In this document: piece by piece, positions 32,390 through 43,846 of the stretch
Layout of the letters: every line of letters starts with the position of its first letter
How positions within the stretch are numbered: position 1 is the stretch's first letter
Origin: a bacterium Scap17
GTDB lineage: Bacteria; Pseudomonadota; Gammaproteobacteria; Pseudomonadales; Halomonadaceae
Assembly: GCA_013376735.1 (NCBI GenBank)
Contig: VINJ01000001.1
Span: 186,001-250,000, forward strand
DNA length: 64,000 nucleotides
Direction: 5' to 3'
Notes under the pieces: model-generated
What the model was told of the DNA's origin: nothing
Seen by the model: the letters and a program-made list of their open reading frames with translations, nothing else
Database searches by the model: none
Program-made: the position numbers and the translations under genes

Positions 32390-32631
32390 TCGACACTGTC
32401 TACTGCTCGCGGCAAGTGCTCACAACGAATTACCTGATCTTATTGCTGGCTTAGCCGGCAGTGGCAAGCGTGCTCATCAGAGCGCGCTTCTCACTGTTCT
32501 CTGAACAGCCGCTCTTTAACAATGTGAATCATGCTGACGATAGATGTGTGCGCCAAGCGCATGTCTATCAAACGATATGTCGGAGAGGTCCGACAGAGTC
32601 GTAATCCTTGACAGACCCCTTGGGGTTATAT
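32390..32631 (+). other. 16S-23S spacer without tRNA
   Basis: This 242-nt spacer holds a boxA-like GCTCTTTAAC (32511) and inverted repeats for processing stems. It contains no tRNA-Ile or tRNA-Ala, which most gammaproteobacterial spacers carry. Confidence 0.85.
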
Positions 32632-35518
<2,887 letters not shown>

Positions 35519-35655
35519 TATAACACCCAAGGGGTTTGCCCAGGCAAACCGCCGGGATTGCGACAGGATCGACGACATATCGGTCAGCATGATTCATATT
35601 GCGAGTCACGAGGCCAAAAGCCTCGAGACTCAGGCATCGCAAGATGCCACCGTTT

Positions 35656-35774
35656 CGCCTGACGACCATAGCGAGCGTGAACCACCCGATCCCATGCCGA
35701 ACTCGGAAGTGAAACCGCTTAGCGCCGATGGTAGTGTGGAGTTTCTCCATGTGAGAGTAGGTCATCGTCAGGCA
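35656..35774 (+). rRNA. rrf: 5S ribosomal RNA
   Basis: It starts GCCTGACGACCATAGCG and contains CCCATGCCGAACTCGGAAGT and GCGCCGATGGTAGTGTGG, the 5S core. It closes with CGTCAGGC, which pairs with the 5' end. About 119 nt. Confidence 0.96.
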
Positions 35775-35782
35775 CTTATCCC

Positions 35783-35817
35783 GAACCGCCCCTGTAGCCT
35801 TGCTGCAGGGGCGGTTC
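35783..35817 (+). terminator. rRNA operon terminator
   Basis: GAACCGCCCCTG paired with CAGGGGCGGTTC, followed by TCTTTG. It closes the rRNA operon 83 bp before the IS66 element. Confidence 0.85.
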
Positions 35818-35891
35818 TCTTTGTACATGGAAAAAATGTGCGCAGGAAAAGTTGTGCAGAGAGTCCTGCATGCGAATTAGCTGTGGGCGAG

Positions 35892-35899
35892 AGAAAAGC
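35892..35899 (+). repeat. IS66 target-site duplication, left copy
   Basis: AGAAAAGC, identical to the right copy at 38327-38334. Confidence 0.9.
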
Positions 35900-35983
35900 G
35901 TAAGCGACCGGTGATCCCATCTACCGCAGAGTCCTGAATTCCGTCACGTTAGATGTCCACCTATCAATAAGTGGACACTTATC

Positions 35984-36352
35984 ATGACGGAATCAAGCGT
36001 GTTGGAAGTTCCTCGCAAGCGTCGCCGCTTCACTGCCGCCTTCAAGGCCAGGATCGTCGAAGCGTGTCAGCAACCCGGTGCCTCCGTTGCCGGAGTGGCG
36101 TTGGAGCACAGCCTGAATGCTAACCTGGTCCACAATTGGATCCGTACCACCCGTCAGCAAACGGCTGTGCCAGAAATACCGGCATTTGTACCGGTGCCCA
36201 TGACTCGCGAGTTGTCACCGGCCACTCCCCAGCATCAGGTGGCGGACCCTATTCGCCTCACGATCCCGCACCCCAACGGCCCGATGGTCATCGAGTGGCC
36301 TGCCTCGGAGGCCGACGCCTGCCGATCTCTGATCCGAGAGCTGCTCGCATGA
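35984..36352 (+). CDS. IS66 family accessory protein TnpA (helix-turn-helix)
   Basis: This 122-residue protein resembles the IS3/IS66 OrfA HTH family: RKRRRFTAAFKARIVEACQQPGASVAGVALEHSLNANLVHNWIR is the DNA-binding helix-turn-helix. In IS66 elements it is needed for transposition, but its exact role is unknown. Its TGA overlaps the tnpB start (ATGA), so translation is coupled. Confidence 0.9.
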   Translation: MTESSVLEVPRKRRRFTAAFKARIVEACQQPGASVAGVALEHSLNANLVHNWIRTTRQQTAVPEIPAFVPVPMTRELSPATPQHQVADPIRLTIPHPNGPMVIEWPASEADACRSLIRELLA

Positions 36353-36684
36353 TCCGCATCGACGAAATCTGGCTGGCCACCGAGCCGCTGGATATGCGGG
36401 CCGGTCCGGATACGGCCCTAGCCCGGGTGGTGAAGGTGTTCGGCGCGGCTCGCCCGCACTGTGCCTATCTCTTTGCCAACCGGCGCGGCAACCGTATGAA
36501 GGTGCTGGTCCACGATGGCCTGGGTGTCTGGCTGTGCGCCCGGCGCCTGAACCAGGGCAAGTTCCACTGGGCCGGTCACTGGCAGGGCGATCGTATCGAG
36601 CTTTGCCCCGAGCAGGTCACGGCACTGGTGCAAGGACTGCCCTGGCAGCGTCTCGGCGCCGACGGGGTGATCTCGGTCGTGTGA
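36349..36684 (+). CDS. IS66 family accessory protein TnpB
   Basis: This 111-residue IS66 Orf2 family protein contains EPLDMRAGPDTALARVV and GNRMKVLVHDGLGVWLCARRLNQGKFHW, close to the family pattern MRKGIDGLA and RMKLLVWDGTG. It is not the IS200/IS605 TnpB nuclease despite the name. The start overlaps tnpA by 4 bases. Confidence 0.93.
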   Translation: MIRIDEIWLATEPLDMRAGPDTALARVVKVFGAARPHCAYLFANRRGNRMKVLVHDGLGVWLCARRLNQGKFHWAGHWQGDRIELCPEQVTALVQGLPWQRLGADGVISVV

Positions 36685-36764
36685 TGAGCGGCACAGACTT
36701 GGCGGCCCCGCTATTCGCGGATGCGCTAATCCCGTTCTCGTCGGCGGGCTGGCATACTGGCGGA

Positions 36765-38294
36765 ATGACGACGCCCCCTGACCTGACTCAACTCTCTCCC
36801 GATCAGCTCCGCCACTTGGCGGCAACGCTGATGACGCAGGTGGAGGAAAAGGAGAAAGCGCTACGCCACAGCGAGCAGGTCAATCAAAAGCTGACCTATG
36901 AAATGGCATTGCTCAAGCGCCACGCCTTCGGCAAGCGCAGCGAGCAGCTCAATGTCCTGCAGATCAGCCTGCTGGAGGAAGGGGTGGACGCCGACATTGC
37001 TGCCATCGAGACCGAGCTGGAAGAGCTCCACCTCACTGCTGCCACGCCAGTGGCAAGGAAGACGCCCAAGCGCACGCCCTTACCTCCCGAGCTACCGCGC
37101 ACCGAGATTCATCATGATCCGGAGAATGATCACTGCCGGTGTGGTTGTCAGCTGAGGCGGATCGGCGAGGAAATCAGTGAGAAGTTGGATTACACGCCGG
37201 GCGTGTTCCACGTCGAGCGGCATATCCGTGGCAAGTGGGTCTGCGACCAATGCGAGACACTGACCCAGGCACCGATGCCGACGCAGATCATTGACAAGGG
37301 CATCCCCACCGCCGGCTTGCTGGCCCAGGTGCTGATCGCCAAATATGCTGATCACCTGCCACTCTATCGCCAGGAGCAGATCTTCGCCCGCGCCGGCGTA
37401 GCGATTCCGCGCTCCACCCTGGCCGAGTGGGTCGGCACCTGCGGGGTGCGACTTCAGCCGCTGATCGATGCACTGCGTGAAGTGTTGCTCAACGAGCCGG
37501 TGCTGCATGCCGACGAAACGCCGGTACCGATGCTGGCCCCTGGCAAGAAGAAGACGCACCGCGCCTATCTCTGGGCCTACGCCACCACCCCGTATGCCGG
37601 GTTGAAGGCCGTAATCTACGACTTCAGCGAGGGACGTGGCGGTCAACATGCCCGCGACTTCCTCGGGAAGTGGCGGGGCAAGCTGGTCTGTGACGACTAC
37701 AGCGGCTACAAGCAGAGCTTCGCCAACGGTGTTACCGAGATCGGTTGCATGGCCCATGCCCGCCGTAAATTTGTCGATCTGCACGTCGCTGGCAAGAGCC
37801 AGATCGCCGGGCAGGCTATCGAACTGATCGGTCAGCTATACCAGGTGGAGCGTGAGGTACAGTCATTCAGTGCGGAAGAGCGTCAACGGCTGCGGGAGAC
37901 GAAAGCAAAGCCCATCGCCGATGCGCTACATCGCTGGATGCTGGCGCATCGCGAGAAGGTTCCGAATGGTTCGGCGACGGCGAAAGCGTTGGATTACAGC
38001 CTGAAGCGCTGGGCGGCGTTGACGCGCTACCTGGATGACGGCGCGTTGCCGATCGATAACAACCGGGCGGAGAATCTGATTCGCCCCTGGGCGCTGGGGC
38101 GTTCAAACTGGCTGTTCGCCGGATCTCTGCGCAGTGGCCAGCGTGCTGCCACCATCATGAGCCTCATTCAGTGTGCCAAGCTGAACGGCCATGAGCCCTA
38201 TACCTACCTGAAAAATGTGTTGGAAAGGCTGCCGACCCAAAAGGCTAGCCAAGTGCACGAACTTCTGCCCCATCATTGGCAGCATACTGCGTGA
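36765..38294 (+). CDS. IS66 family transposase TnpC
   Basis: This 509-residue DDE transposase has an N-terminal coiled coil (about 10-50), a Cys-rich zinc segment (CRCGCQLRRIG and CDQCE), and catalytic acids in LHADETPVP, CDDYSGYKQ and NNRAENLIRPWALGRSNWLF. I chose ATG 36765 (MTTPPDLTQLSPDQLR), which fits the family length. ATG 36684, coupled to the tnpB stop, would add 27 residues. Confidence 0.92.
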   Translation: MTTPPDLTQLSPDQLRHLAATLMTQVEEKEKALRHSEQVNQKLTYEMALLKRHAFGKRSEQLNVLQISLLEEGVDADIAAIETELEELHLTAATPVARKTPKRTPLPPELPRTEIHHDPENDHCRCGCQLRRIGEEISEKLDYTPGVFHVERHIRGKWVCDQCETLTQAPMPTQIIDKGIPTAGLLAQVLIAKYADHLPLYRQEQIFARAGVAIPRSTLAEWVGTCGVRLQPLIDALREVLLNEPVLHADETPVPMLAPGKKKTHRAYLWAYATTPYAGLKAVIYDFSEGRGGQHARDFLGKWRGKLVCDDYSGYKQSFANGVTEIGCMAHARRKFVDLHVAGKSQIAGQAIELIGQLYQVEREVQSFSAEERQRLRETKAKPIADALHRWMLAHREKVPNGSATAKALDYSLKRWAALTRYLDDGALPIDNNRAENLIRPWALGRSNWLFAGSLRSGQRAATIMSLIQCAKLNGHEPYTYLKNVLERLPTQKASQVHELLPHHWQHTA

Positions 38295-38326
38295 TCACTC
38301 GCAAGCGGTGATGCCCGAACGCTTAC

Positions 38327-38334
38327 AGAAAAGC
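38327..38334 (+). repeat. IS66 target-site duplication, right copy
   Basis: AGAAAAGC, identical to the left copy at 35892-35899. Confidence 0.9.
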
Positions 38335-38364
38335 TTTGCCCAAGCAACGTGCACATGACACAAG

Positions 38365-38398
38365 AAGGCCCCTGTCGATATCTCGACAGGGGCCTTTT
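38365..38398. terminator. Bidirectional terminator
   Basis: AAGGCCCCTGTCGA paired with TCGACAGGGGCCTT, perfect over 14 bp and followed by TT. It sits between the IS66 right end and the YaeR-like gene. Confidence 0.85.
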
Positions 38399-38435
38399 GT
38401 CTTCAGGGCCAGTGAAGCTTCAGTGCGCCATCACA

Positions 38436-38879
38436 TCAGGGCGAGATTTCGTAGAGCTCGAGGGGCGTACCGTCAGGGTCTGACAGGAAGGTGAAGCGGG
38501 CGCCGGTGTATTCATCGACACGTATCGGCTCTGGCGTGGCGCCACGGGCGATCAGCAGCTCGACACAGGTATCGATGTCTTCTGTCGCCAGCGCCAGGTG
38601 ACGAAGGCCACAGGCTTCCGGATAGCTGGGGCGCTCAGGCGGAGAGGGGAAGGAGAACAGCTCCAGCTGGATACCGCCCGGCAGGAGCAGGTCGAGCTTG
38701 TAGCTGTCGCGGGCCTCACGATAGGCTTCGTTGATCACCTGCGCATCCATGACCTCGAGATAGAAGCGCTTGGCGCGTGGGTAATCAGCGGTGATGAGCG
38801 CCACGTGATGCACTCGCGTCAGAGGCAGGCGGGGTGTCGAGGGTGAGTCCGAAGCCATGGCGAGACTGTCCTTTGTCAT
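38436..38879 (-). CDS. VOC-family protein, YaeR-like
   Basis: This 147-residue single VOC (glyoxalase-fold) protein contains VHHVALITADYPRAKRFYLEV, YREARDSYKLDLLL, FSFPSPPERPSYPEACGLRHLALA and FTFLSDPDGTPLELYE. This pattern is that of E. coli YaeR, not GloA. The His/Glu metal positions of the fold are present. Its substrate is unknown. ATG 38879 has AGGAG 7 bases upstream; a second in-frame ATG is at 38858. Confidence 0.9.
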   Translation of the reverse strand: MTKDSLAMASDSPSTPRLPLTRVHHVALITADYPRAKRFYLEVMDAQVINEAYREARDSYKLDLLLPGGIQLELFSFPSPPERPSYPEACGLRHLALATEDIDTCVELLIARGATPEPIRVDEYTGARFTFLSDPDGTPLELYEISP

Positions 38880-38980
38880 GTTGCTGCTCCTGCAGTGTGT
38901 TCGGTGCGATGAACGGTACGACGAGGTCTGTAATGAGCTGTGTGATGGGCCGTGCGGTGAACTCGTGAGTAACGTCCTGA

Positions 38981-39013
38981 TCAGAGAAGGCGCCCTGTGG
39001 GCGCCTTCTCTGA
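38981..39013 (-). terminator. Strong hairpin after hisC
   Basis: TCAGAGAAGGCGCC paired with GGCGCCTTCTCTGA, a perfect 14-bp stem with 5-base loop. It lies between hisC (ends 39047) and the YaeR-like gene and has no T run. Confidence 0.65.
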
Positions 39014-39046
39014 TTGGAGCAATCACTGGCCAGGCCGTGTGCTATC

Positions 39047-40102
39047 TCAGCGACACAGGGTTTCCAGGGCTTCGATCAGGCTATCCATCTCGGCATCGGT
39101 ACCGATGCTGATACGCAGATAGTCACGTAGTGTGTCGGTGTTGAAGTGGCGCACCAGGATGCCCTGTTCGCGCAGGCCGATGAACAGCTTGCCGGCATCG
39201 TGGGTCGGGTGAGTCGCCAGTACGAAGTTGGTCTGCGAGGGCAAAATCTTGAATCCCAGCGCGGCCATGCGATCGCGCGTCTGCTCGCGGGTGGTGATGA
39301 CTCGCGTGCGGCACTCATCGAAATAAGCGGGATCACTGAGCGCGGCGACACCGACCTGTTCGGCCAGGCGATCGATGGGGTAGGAGTTGAAGGAGTCTTT
39401 CACGCGCTCCAAACCCTCGATCAGCTCACGCGAGGCCACGGCATAGCCAAGACGAATGCCCGCCAAGCTGCGCGATTTCGAGAAAGTGCCCGACACGACC
39501 AGGTTCGGATACTGATGAATCAGCGGGATGGCGCTTTCGCCGCCGAAGTCCACGTAGGCCTCGTCGACCAGTACCACGCTCTGCGGATTGCGCTCCAGCA
39601 GCGCGGCAATCGCCTTGCGGCCATGGCCATGCCCTGTCGGGGCGTTGGGGTTGGCGAAGATGATGCCACCATTGTCGTTGCCGAAGGCTTCCAGGTCGAC
39701 TTCCCAGTTGTCGGCCAGCGCGATGCTGCGCGACTCGATGCCATACATGCGGCAGTAGACCGGGTAGAAGCTGTAGCTGATGGACGGCAGCAGCAGCGGC
39801 TTGTCCTGACGGAAGAATGCCTGGAAGGCCAGCGCCAGCACCTCATCGGAGCCATTGCCGACGAAGACTTCCTCGGCGGCCACATGGAAGGTATCGGCCA
39901 GGGCGGTGCGCAGTGAGCTGGAGCTCGGGTCCGGGTAGCGGCGCAGATCAGAGGCATTGAACTCGCGCAGCGTCTGCTCCACGGCGGGCGCCGGCGGGTA
40001 GGGGTTCTCGTTGGTGTTCAGCTTGATCAGCTGCTCACGCGGTTGTTCGCCGGGGACGTAGGGGGTCAGGTCGTGGACCTGGGGGCTCCAGTACTTGCTC
40101 AT
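39047..40102 (-). CDS. hisC: Histidinol-phosphate aminotransferase
   Basis: HisC converts imidazole acetol-phosphate to histidinol-phosphate. The 351-residue PLP protein has LNTNENPYPPAP at the N-terminus, GNGSDEVLAL, ANPNAPTG, VVDEAYVDF-type motif VLVDEAYVDFGG, the PLP Lys in SGTFSKSRSLAGIRLGY, and C-terminal LRISIGTDAEM. ATG 40102 has GCGAG upstream; the earlier M at 40141 is less likely. It is not next to hisBHAF (51-54 kb), as is common. Confidence 0.93.
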   Translation of the reverse strand: MSKYWSPQVHDLTPYVPGEQPREQLIKLNTNENPYPPAPAVEQTLREFNASDLRRYPDPSSSSLRTALADTFHVAAEEVFVGNGSDEVLALAFQAFFRQDKPLLLPSISYSFYPVYCRMYGIESRSIALADNWEVDLEAFGNDNGGIIFANPNAPTGHGHGRKAIAALLERNPQSVVLVDEAYVDFGGESAIPLIHQYPNLVVSGTFSKSRSLAGIRLGYAVASRELIEGLERVKDSFNSYPIDRLAEQVGVAALSDPAYFDECRTRVITTREQTRDRMAALGFKILPSQTNFVLATHPTHDAGKLFIGLREQGILVRHFNTDTLRDYLRISIGTDAEMDSLIEALETLCR

Positions 40103-40384
40103 GATTTCTCGCCGCTGGTGACAGTGCATGACCCGTGTCATGGATGCTTTTCATGTTGCCCGCTGGATCGTCGCGGTACAAGCTCCGGCAGGCTCTCGGC
40201 CTGAGCCTGAAGCGTGCCGACTGGTGCAGCTTTCCACATTGTTGCCATGCCAGCATTATTCTCGTGCGATGCGCGTGCTTGAAGCAGCGCGTGGTGTACC
40301 GCATGTCATAGGTATGCTTGCCCAGCTTGCGCGACTTAGTGCGATGAGGACGCTGGGCGAAGACCTGCAATTCAAGGAGCCCCG

Positions 40385-41524
40385 ATGACTGCCAACACCA
40401 ATGCCCCGTACGCCGATACCCTGCTCGATCCGGTCAAGCTCGGTGATCTGACCCTCCCCAACCGCATCCTGATGGCGCCGCTGACACGTGCTCGTACCCC
40501 CGACAGCGTGCCTGGTGAGCTGCAGCAGGCCTATTACGGTCAGCGTGCCGGTGCCGGCTTGATCATCAGCGAGGCGACCAACATCTCGCCCACCGCACGT
40601 GGCTATGTCTACACGCCGGGTATCTGGACCGATGAGCAGGAGGCGGGCTGGAAGGGCGTCGTCCAAGCGGTGCACGCCAAGGGCGGCCGCATGGCGCTGC
40701 AACTGTGGCACGTCGGACGTGTCTCGCATGAGATGGTGCAGCCGGACGGCCAGCAGCCGGTCGCGCCGAGCGCCCTGCGGGGTGAAGGCGCCCAGTGCTT
40801 CGTCGAGTTCGAGGACGGCACCAGTGGGCGTCATCCCACCAGTACGCCGCGCGCCCTGGAGACGGACGAGATTCCCCAGCTGATCGAGGACTATCGCCAG
40901 GCCGCCGTGCGTGCCAAGCGCGCCGGTTTCGACATGATCGAGGTGCATGCCGCCAATGCCTATCTGCTCAACCAGTTCATGGCCACCGGCACCAATCAGC
41001 GTACTGACCAGTACGGTGGCTCGGTCGAGAACCGTGCGCGCCTGACGCTGGAAGTCGTCGATGCCGTCGCCGAAGTCTTCGGCCCTGAGCGTACCGGCAT
41101 CCGCCTGACGCCTTTCATCGAGATCTTCGGTCTGACCGATGACGAGCCGGAAGAGATGGCCTTCTACATGGCCGAGCAGCTCTCCAGACGTGGCATCGCC
41201 TATGTGCACGTCAACGAGCCGGACTGGGCCGGTGGCGACATCAAGTTCAGCGATGACTTCCGTCGTGCCCTGCGCGAGCGCGTCACGGGCGCGCTGATCT
41301 TCTGCGGCCATTACGACGGTGAGAGCGCGGCACGCATCATCGATGAGGGCATCGCGGATGCCGTCGCCATCGGGCGCCCGTATATCGCCAACCCGGACTT
41401 GGTCGAGCGCATTCGCCTCGGCGCTGAGCTCAACGAGCAGGACCCGGATACCTTCTACGGTGGTGGTGCCAAGGGTTATACCGACTATCCGTTTCTCGAC
41501 AATGGCCATGATCGCCGCGGCTGA
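40385..41524 (+). CDS. nemA: Old yellow enzyme family alkene reductase
   Basis: This 379-residue FMN-dependent ene-reductase resembles N-ethylmaleimide reductase NemA. It has PNRILMAPLTRAR, LQLWHVGRVSHEMVQPDG, the substrate-carbonyl ligands His and Asn in EVHAANAYLLNQFM, NQRTDQYGGSVENRARL and DAVAIGRPYIANPDL. AAGGAG lies 8 bases upstream of the ATG. It probably reduces electrophilic unsaturated compounds; the natural substrate is unknown. Confidence 0.92.
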   Translation: MTANTNAPYADTLLDPVKLGDLTLPNRILMAPLTRARTPDSVPGELQQAYYGQRAGAGLIISEATNISPTARGYVYTPGIWTDEQEAGWKGVVQAVHAKGGRMALQLWHVGRVSHEMVQPDGQQPVAPSALRGEGAQCFVEFEDGTSGRHPTSTPRALETDEIPQLIEDYRQAAVRAKRAGFDMIEVHAANAYLLNQFMATGTNQRTDQYGGSVENRARLTLEVVDAVAEVFGPERTGIRLTPFIEIFGLTDDEPEEMAFYMAEQLSRRGIAYVHVNEPDWAGGDIKFSDDFRRALRERVTGALIFCGHYDGESAARIIDEGIADAVAIGRPYIANPDLVERIRLGAELNEQDPDTFYGGGAKGYTDYPFLDNGHDRRG

Positions 41525-41617
41525 GGCCGACACGATTTAGCGAATGGTGTTCGATAAACGCCATCGGGGGTGGCCTCCCGGGGCGGATACCCGCTATTCT
41601 TGAGCGTGGAAGCTTGT

Positions 41618-41651
41618 GAGCGGTCTGCCTGCCAAAGCGGGCAGACCGCTC
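41618..41651. terminator. Hairpin after the old yellow enzyme gene
   Basis: GAGCGGTCTGCC paired with GGCAGACCGCTC, a perfect 12-bp stem without T run. Confidence 0.6.
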
Positions 41652-41703
41652 GCCGTCGATAGCGCTGACGCTGCTATCGAGTCATCGCCTTAAGGAGGAT
41701 TCA

Positions 41704-42171
41704 ATGCAGATCAGGACTCTGATGGTGGGAGCCGCGCTGATGGTCGGTCTCGCCGGGTGCGCATCAACGGCCCAGACCAATGACGGTGCCGCTGACGACA
41801 GCGCTACCGAGACAGCCAGCGAGCAGGTTGCCGTCTACAAGGGCACCCTGCCGTGTCGTCGTTGCACGGGCATTGACCTCGATGTACGCCTCAAGGGTGC
41901 CGAAGAGGCAGCCCAGGATGAGCGTACCTTCAGTCTCGATGCCACCTATCGTGATCATCCGCAGCAGCCGGACCCGGAGCATTACGAAGGCCAGTGGGAC
42001 GTGCTGTCCGGCACCGTGACGGACCCGAACGCGACCGTCTATGAGCTGACGCCGGACGGCGAAGGCCAGACCTACTACTTCCTGCGTCTGGATGCCCAGA
42101 CCCTGGAACTGGTCGACCCGCAGAAGCGTCGCTTCCAGAACGGTGAGACACTGCGCCTCAAGCGCCAGTAA
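41704..42171 (+). CDS. NlpE-like lipoprotein
   Basis: This 155-residue lipoprotein has a signal ending in GLAGC (Cys 20). The mature part has VYKGTLPCRRCTGIDLDVRL, resembling the N-terminal domain of NlpE (a Cys-x2-Cys region YKGxLPCxxC). NlpE links surface contact and copper stress to the Cpx response in E. coli. Only the N-terminal domain is present here, so the signalling role is uncertain. AAGGAGG precedes the ATG. A strong terminator follows at 42202-42235. Confidence 0.85.
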   Translation: MQIRTLMVGAALMVGLAGCASTAQTNDGAADDSATETASEQVAVYKGTLPCRRCTGIDLDVRLKGAEEAAQDERTFSLDATYRDHPQQPDPEHYEGQWDVLSGTVTDPNATVYELTPDGEGQTYYFLRLDAQTLELVDPQKRRFQNGETLRLKRQ

Positions 42172-42201
42172 GCGTGCCGTGCGCCACAAGGCGATCGTGA
42201 G

Positions 42202-42235
42202 CACAAGGAAGGCGGCGCAAGCCGCCTTCCTTGTG
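42202..42235. terminator. Terminator after the NlpE-like gene
   Basis: CACAAGGAAGGCGGC, loop GCAA, GCCGCCTTCCTTGTG. The stem is strong with a TTGTG tail. Confidence 0.8.
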
Positions 42236-42312
42236 TCTGGCCGTTGGAAATCCGCGGCTGACGACACTTCATCATGACGCCGAGAATCACTTCTTCCCGA
42301 CAGGATTGTCTG

Positions 42313-43725
42313 ATGGCGAAAGCAAAGAGCGCCTTCGTATGTACCGAATGCGGTAGCGAATTCTCGAAGTGGCAGGGCCAGTGCAGCGGCTGCCGCGAGT
42401 GGAACACCCTGCAGGAAATCCGCGTCGGCGCCACGGTATTGCCCGGCGCCGCCCCCGCTGCGGGGGCCGTCGCCGGTGGTGCCGCGCGTAGCGCCAGCAA
42501 TGGGCGGGGCGGCTACGCCGGCACGCTCAGCGACAATGTGACCGATCTTTCCAATGTCTCGCTGGCCGAAGTGCCGCGCTTCTCCTCGACCTTCGGCGAG
42601 TTCGACCGCGTGCTGGGCGGCGGGCTGGTGCCGGGTTCCGCCGTGCTGCTCGGTGGCCACCCGGGGGCCGGCAAGTCGACGCTGCTGCTGCAGACCGCCT
42701 GCAAGCTCGCCCAGCAGAAGCGCTCACTCTACGTCACCGGTGAGGAATCGCTGTCGCAGGTGGCGATGCGCGCCCATCGTCTGCAGCTGCCGACCCAGGG
42801 TCTCAAGATGCTGGCCGAGACCAGCGTCGAGACGATTCTGGCCACCGCCGAGCGCGAGAAGCCCGAGGTGCTGATCATCGACTCCATTCAGACCATGCAT
42901 CTGGAGGATCTGTCATCCGCGCCGGGCGGTGTCTCGCAGGTGCGTGAGTCCGCCGCCGCGCTGACCCGCTTCGCCAAGCGAACCAATACCGTGCTGCTGC
43001 TGGTCGGCCACGTGACCAAGGACGGCTCGCTGGCCGGGCCCAAGGTGCTGGAGCACATGATCGACGCCTCCCTGCTGCTGGAGGGCGATGGCGATTCGCG
43101 CTTCCGCACGCTGCGTGGCCAGAAGAACCGCTTCGGTGCGGTCAACGAGCTGGGCGTGTTCGCCATGGTCGAGCTGGGCCTGAAGGAGGTGAAGAACCCC
43201 AGCGCGATCTTCCTGTCGCGCAGCGAGGAGCAGTCCTCCGGCAGTCTGGTGATGGTGGTGTGGGAGGGCACGCGACCGATCCTGATCGAAGTGCAGGCCT
43301 TGCTGGATGACTCGCCGCTGGGCAATCCCCGCCGTGTCGCCGTCGGTCTGGACGGCAATCGTCTGTCGATGCTGCTGGCAGTGCTCAACAAGCATGGTGG
43401 CCTGTTCACCGGCGATCAGGATGTCTTCCTGAACGTGGTCGGCGGGGTCAAGGTGCTCGAGACCAGCGCCGACCTCGCGGTGCTGTGTGCGGTGGTCTCC
43501 AGCCTGCAGAACCGCCCGCTGCCGCGTGAGCTGGTGGTGTTCGGCGAGGTGGGGCTGTCCGGCGAGATCCGTCCGGTGCCGAGTGGCCAGGAGCGCATTG
43601 TCGAGGCCGCCAAACACGGCTTTACGCGCGCCATCGTGCCCAAGGGCAATGCCCCCAGGAATCCGCCCAAGGGCATGACCATCGTGGCGGTCGACAAGCT
43701 GTCCCAAGCACTGGAAGCCCTGTGA
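42313..43725 (+). CDS. radA: DNA repair protein RadA
   Basis: RadA is a RecA-like helicase that promotes branch migration in recombination. From ATG 42313 the protein has 470 residues. It has a four-Cys zinc motif CTECGSEFSKWQGQCSGC, Walker A GHPGAGKST, the RadA motif GQKNRFGAVNE, and a C-terminal Lon-like domain ending near GKGNAPR-type residues PKGNAPRNPPKGM. An earlier in-frame ATG at 42274 adds 13 unlikely residues. The preceding terminator separates it from the NlpE-like gene. Confidence 0.95.
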   Translation: MAKAKSAFVCTECGSEFSKWQGQCSGCREWNTLQEIRVGATVLPGAAPAAGAVAGGAARSASNGRGGYAGTLSDNVTDLSNVSLAEVPRFSSTFGEFDRVLGGGLVPGSAVLLGGHPGAGKSTLLLQTACKLAQQKRSLYVTGEESLSQVAMRAHRLQLPTQGLKMLAETSVETILATAEREKPEVLIIDSIQTMHLEDLSSAPGGVSQVRESAAALTRFAKRTNTVLLLVGHVTKDGSLAGPKVLEHMIDASLLLEGDGDSRFRTLRGQKNRFGAVNELGVFAMVELGLKEVKNPSAIFLSRSEEQSSGSLVMVVWEGTRPILIEVQALLDDSPLGNPRRVAVGLDGNRLSMLLAVLNKHGGLFTGDQDVFLNVVGGVKVLETSADLAVLCAVVSSLQNRPLPRELVVFGEVGLSGEIRPVPSGQERIVEAAKHGFTRAIVPKGNAPRNPPKGMTIVAVDKLSQALEAL

Positions 43726-43786
43726 CATCTGCGCCTGGCGCGTGAGTCTGCTGCACGGGGACATCGTGGTGTGATGCTGCATACAA

Positions 43787-43820
43787 CGAACAAGGCCAGC
43801 CTCTCGGCTGGCCTTGTTCG
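43787..43820. terminator. Bidirectional terminator
   Basis: CGAACAAGGCCAGC, loop CTCTCG, GCTGGCCTTGTTCG, between convergent radA and the DUF1415 gene. Confidence 0.85.
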
Positions 43821-43846
43821 TATGGGGTTTTCTCCGAGCACGAAGC

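Larger units (their letters stand above)
35900..38326 (+). mobile_element. IS66-family insertion sequence, complete, with 8-bp target duplication
   Basis: The 2427-bp element carries three overlapping or adjacent genes of the IS66 type (tnpA, tnpB, tnpC). Its ends are imperfect inverted repeats beginning GTAAGCG: left end 35900, right end 38326 on the complementary strand. They share GTAAGCG and further scattered positions over about 22 bp. The 8 bases outside each end are identical (AGAAAAGC, 35892-35899 and 38327-38334), the usual IS66 target duplication. All three ORFs are intact, so the insertion looks recent and possibly active. Confidence 0.93.

Noticed and set aside
36534..36764. N-terminal extension of TnpC to 586 residues
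   Set aside because: It runs through tnpB in another frame and has no IS66 family similarity.
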